Below are positions 5,050-5,207 of a stretch of DNA of 5,207 nt, piece by piece; within the stretch, counting starts at the first letter, position 1; the number at the start of each line of letters is the position of its first letter. The stretch is from Patescibacteria group bacterium. GTDB taxonomy: Bacteria; Patescibacteriota; Patescibacteriia; UBA1558; S5-K13. The position numbers and the translations under genes are program-made. The notes under the pieces were generated by a model that was not told the origin of the DNA, did no database searches, and was given only the letters and a program-made list of their open reading frames with translations. The stretch is taken from contig JAQVMR010000064.1 in the NCBI GenBank assembly GCA_028703545.1, positions 1-5,207 on the forward strand. The letters are read 5' to 3'.

Positions 5050-5207
5050 ATGATAAAAGCGCTACTTAAATTTTTAAAATTAAATGAAGAAAAACAGGAT
5101 TATATACAGTTTAGAATTTATGAAATATTTCCAGGTTTTATGGCCTGGTTTACTTTAATTTTTTGTGTCCTAATTTCTCTCATTAAACCTTTATGGGGGA
5201 TTTATTT
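5050..5207 (+). CDS. N-terminus of a membrane protein, probably GT2 family glycosyltransferase (partial)
   Basis: An ATG at 5050 opens a frame that runs off the window end after 52 codons. The visible part has a polar, charged N-terminus (LLKFLKLNEEKQDY), then YEIFPGFMAWFTLI (24-37) running into a hydrophobic helix and the LIKPLWGIY stretch. An amphipathic start followed by the E-I-x-P-G-x-x-x-W pattern and an S-x-x-K-P-x-W helix end is what I recall from the N-termini of large multi-membrane GT2 (cellulose-synthase-like) glycosyltransferases in Patescibacteria. The catalytic domain would lie beyond the window, so this remains a recollection-based call. No Shine-Dalgarno precedes the ATG. It is divergent from the GT-C gene, sharing a short control region, which would suit two enzymes acting on the same glycan. 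Confidence 0.55.
   Translation, partial: MIKALLKFLKLNEEKQDYIQFRIYEIFPGFMAWFTLIFCVLISLIKPLWGIY

Overview
This 5.2 kb window is very AT-rich (about a quarter G+C by eye). The gene content is compact and devoted to the cell envelope. The promoters look like sigma70 promoters, and the starts mostly lack Shine-Dalgarno sequences. Extreme AT bias, small single-domain enzymes, a GT-C enzyme with an HPPGY motif, and a truncated gene resembling the N-terminus of large multi-membrane GT2 glycosyltransferases together suggest a Candidate Phyla Radiation (Patescibacteria) bacterium. This assignment is an inference. UGA appears to be a normal stop, which argues against the code-25 lineages.

Layout: (1) 1-201, + strand, the 3' end of a probable undecaprenyl-diphosphate phosphatase (uppP). 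It converges on and overlaps by 15 bp (2) 187-774, - strand, a secreted CAP/SCP-domain protein with a near-consensus promoter at 932-960 and a leader of about 150 nt that can fold. (3) 1040-3108, + strand, a two-gene operon manC-mltG joined by an ATGA overlap: GDP-mannose synthesis and an endolytic murein transglycosylase. It has an extended -10 promoter just upstream and a strong hairpin terminator at 3128-3170. (4) 3109-3433, a gap without a protein gene. It holds an island of about 49% G+C with many hairpins, flanked on the - strand by a TTGACA-17-TATACT promoter and a terminator. This is best read as an unrecognised structured RNA of about 265 nt on the - strand. (5) 3434-4978, - strand, a polytopic GT-C type glycosyltransferase. 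(6) 4979-5049, a divergent promoter region whose -10 elements overlap as a palindrome. (7) 5050 to the end, + strand, the beginning of a membrane protein, probably a GT2 family glycosyltransferase.

The proteins fit one theme. UppP recycles the undecaprenyl lipid carrier. ManC makes GDP-mannose, the usual precursor of mannosylated glycans and polyprenyl-phosphate-mannose. The GT-C and GT2 enzymes could use such donors at the membrane. MltG sets glycan strand length in peptidoglycan, and the CAP protein is exported. The most unusual item is the RNA between mltG and the GT-C gene: its hairpin loops are mutually complementary, and it contains a second copy of one terminator arm.
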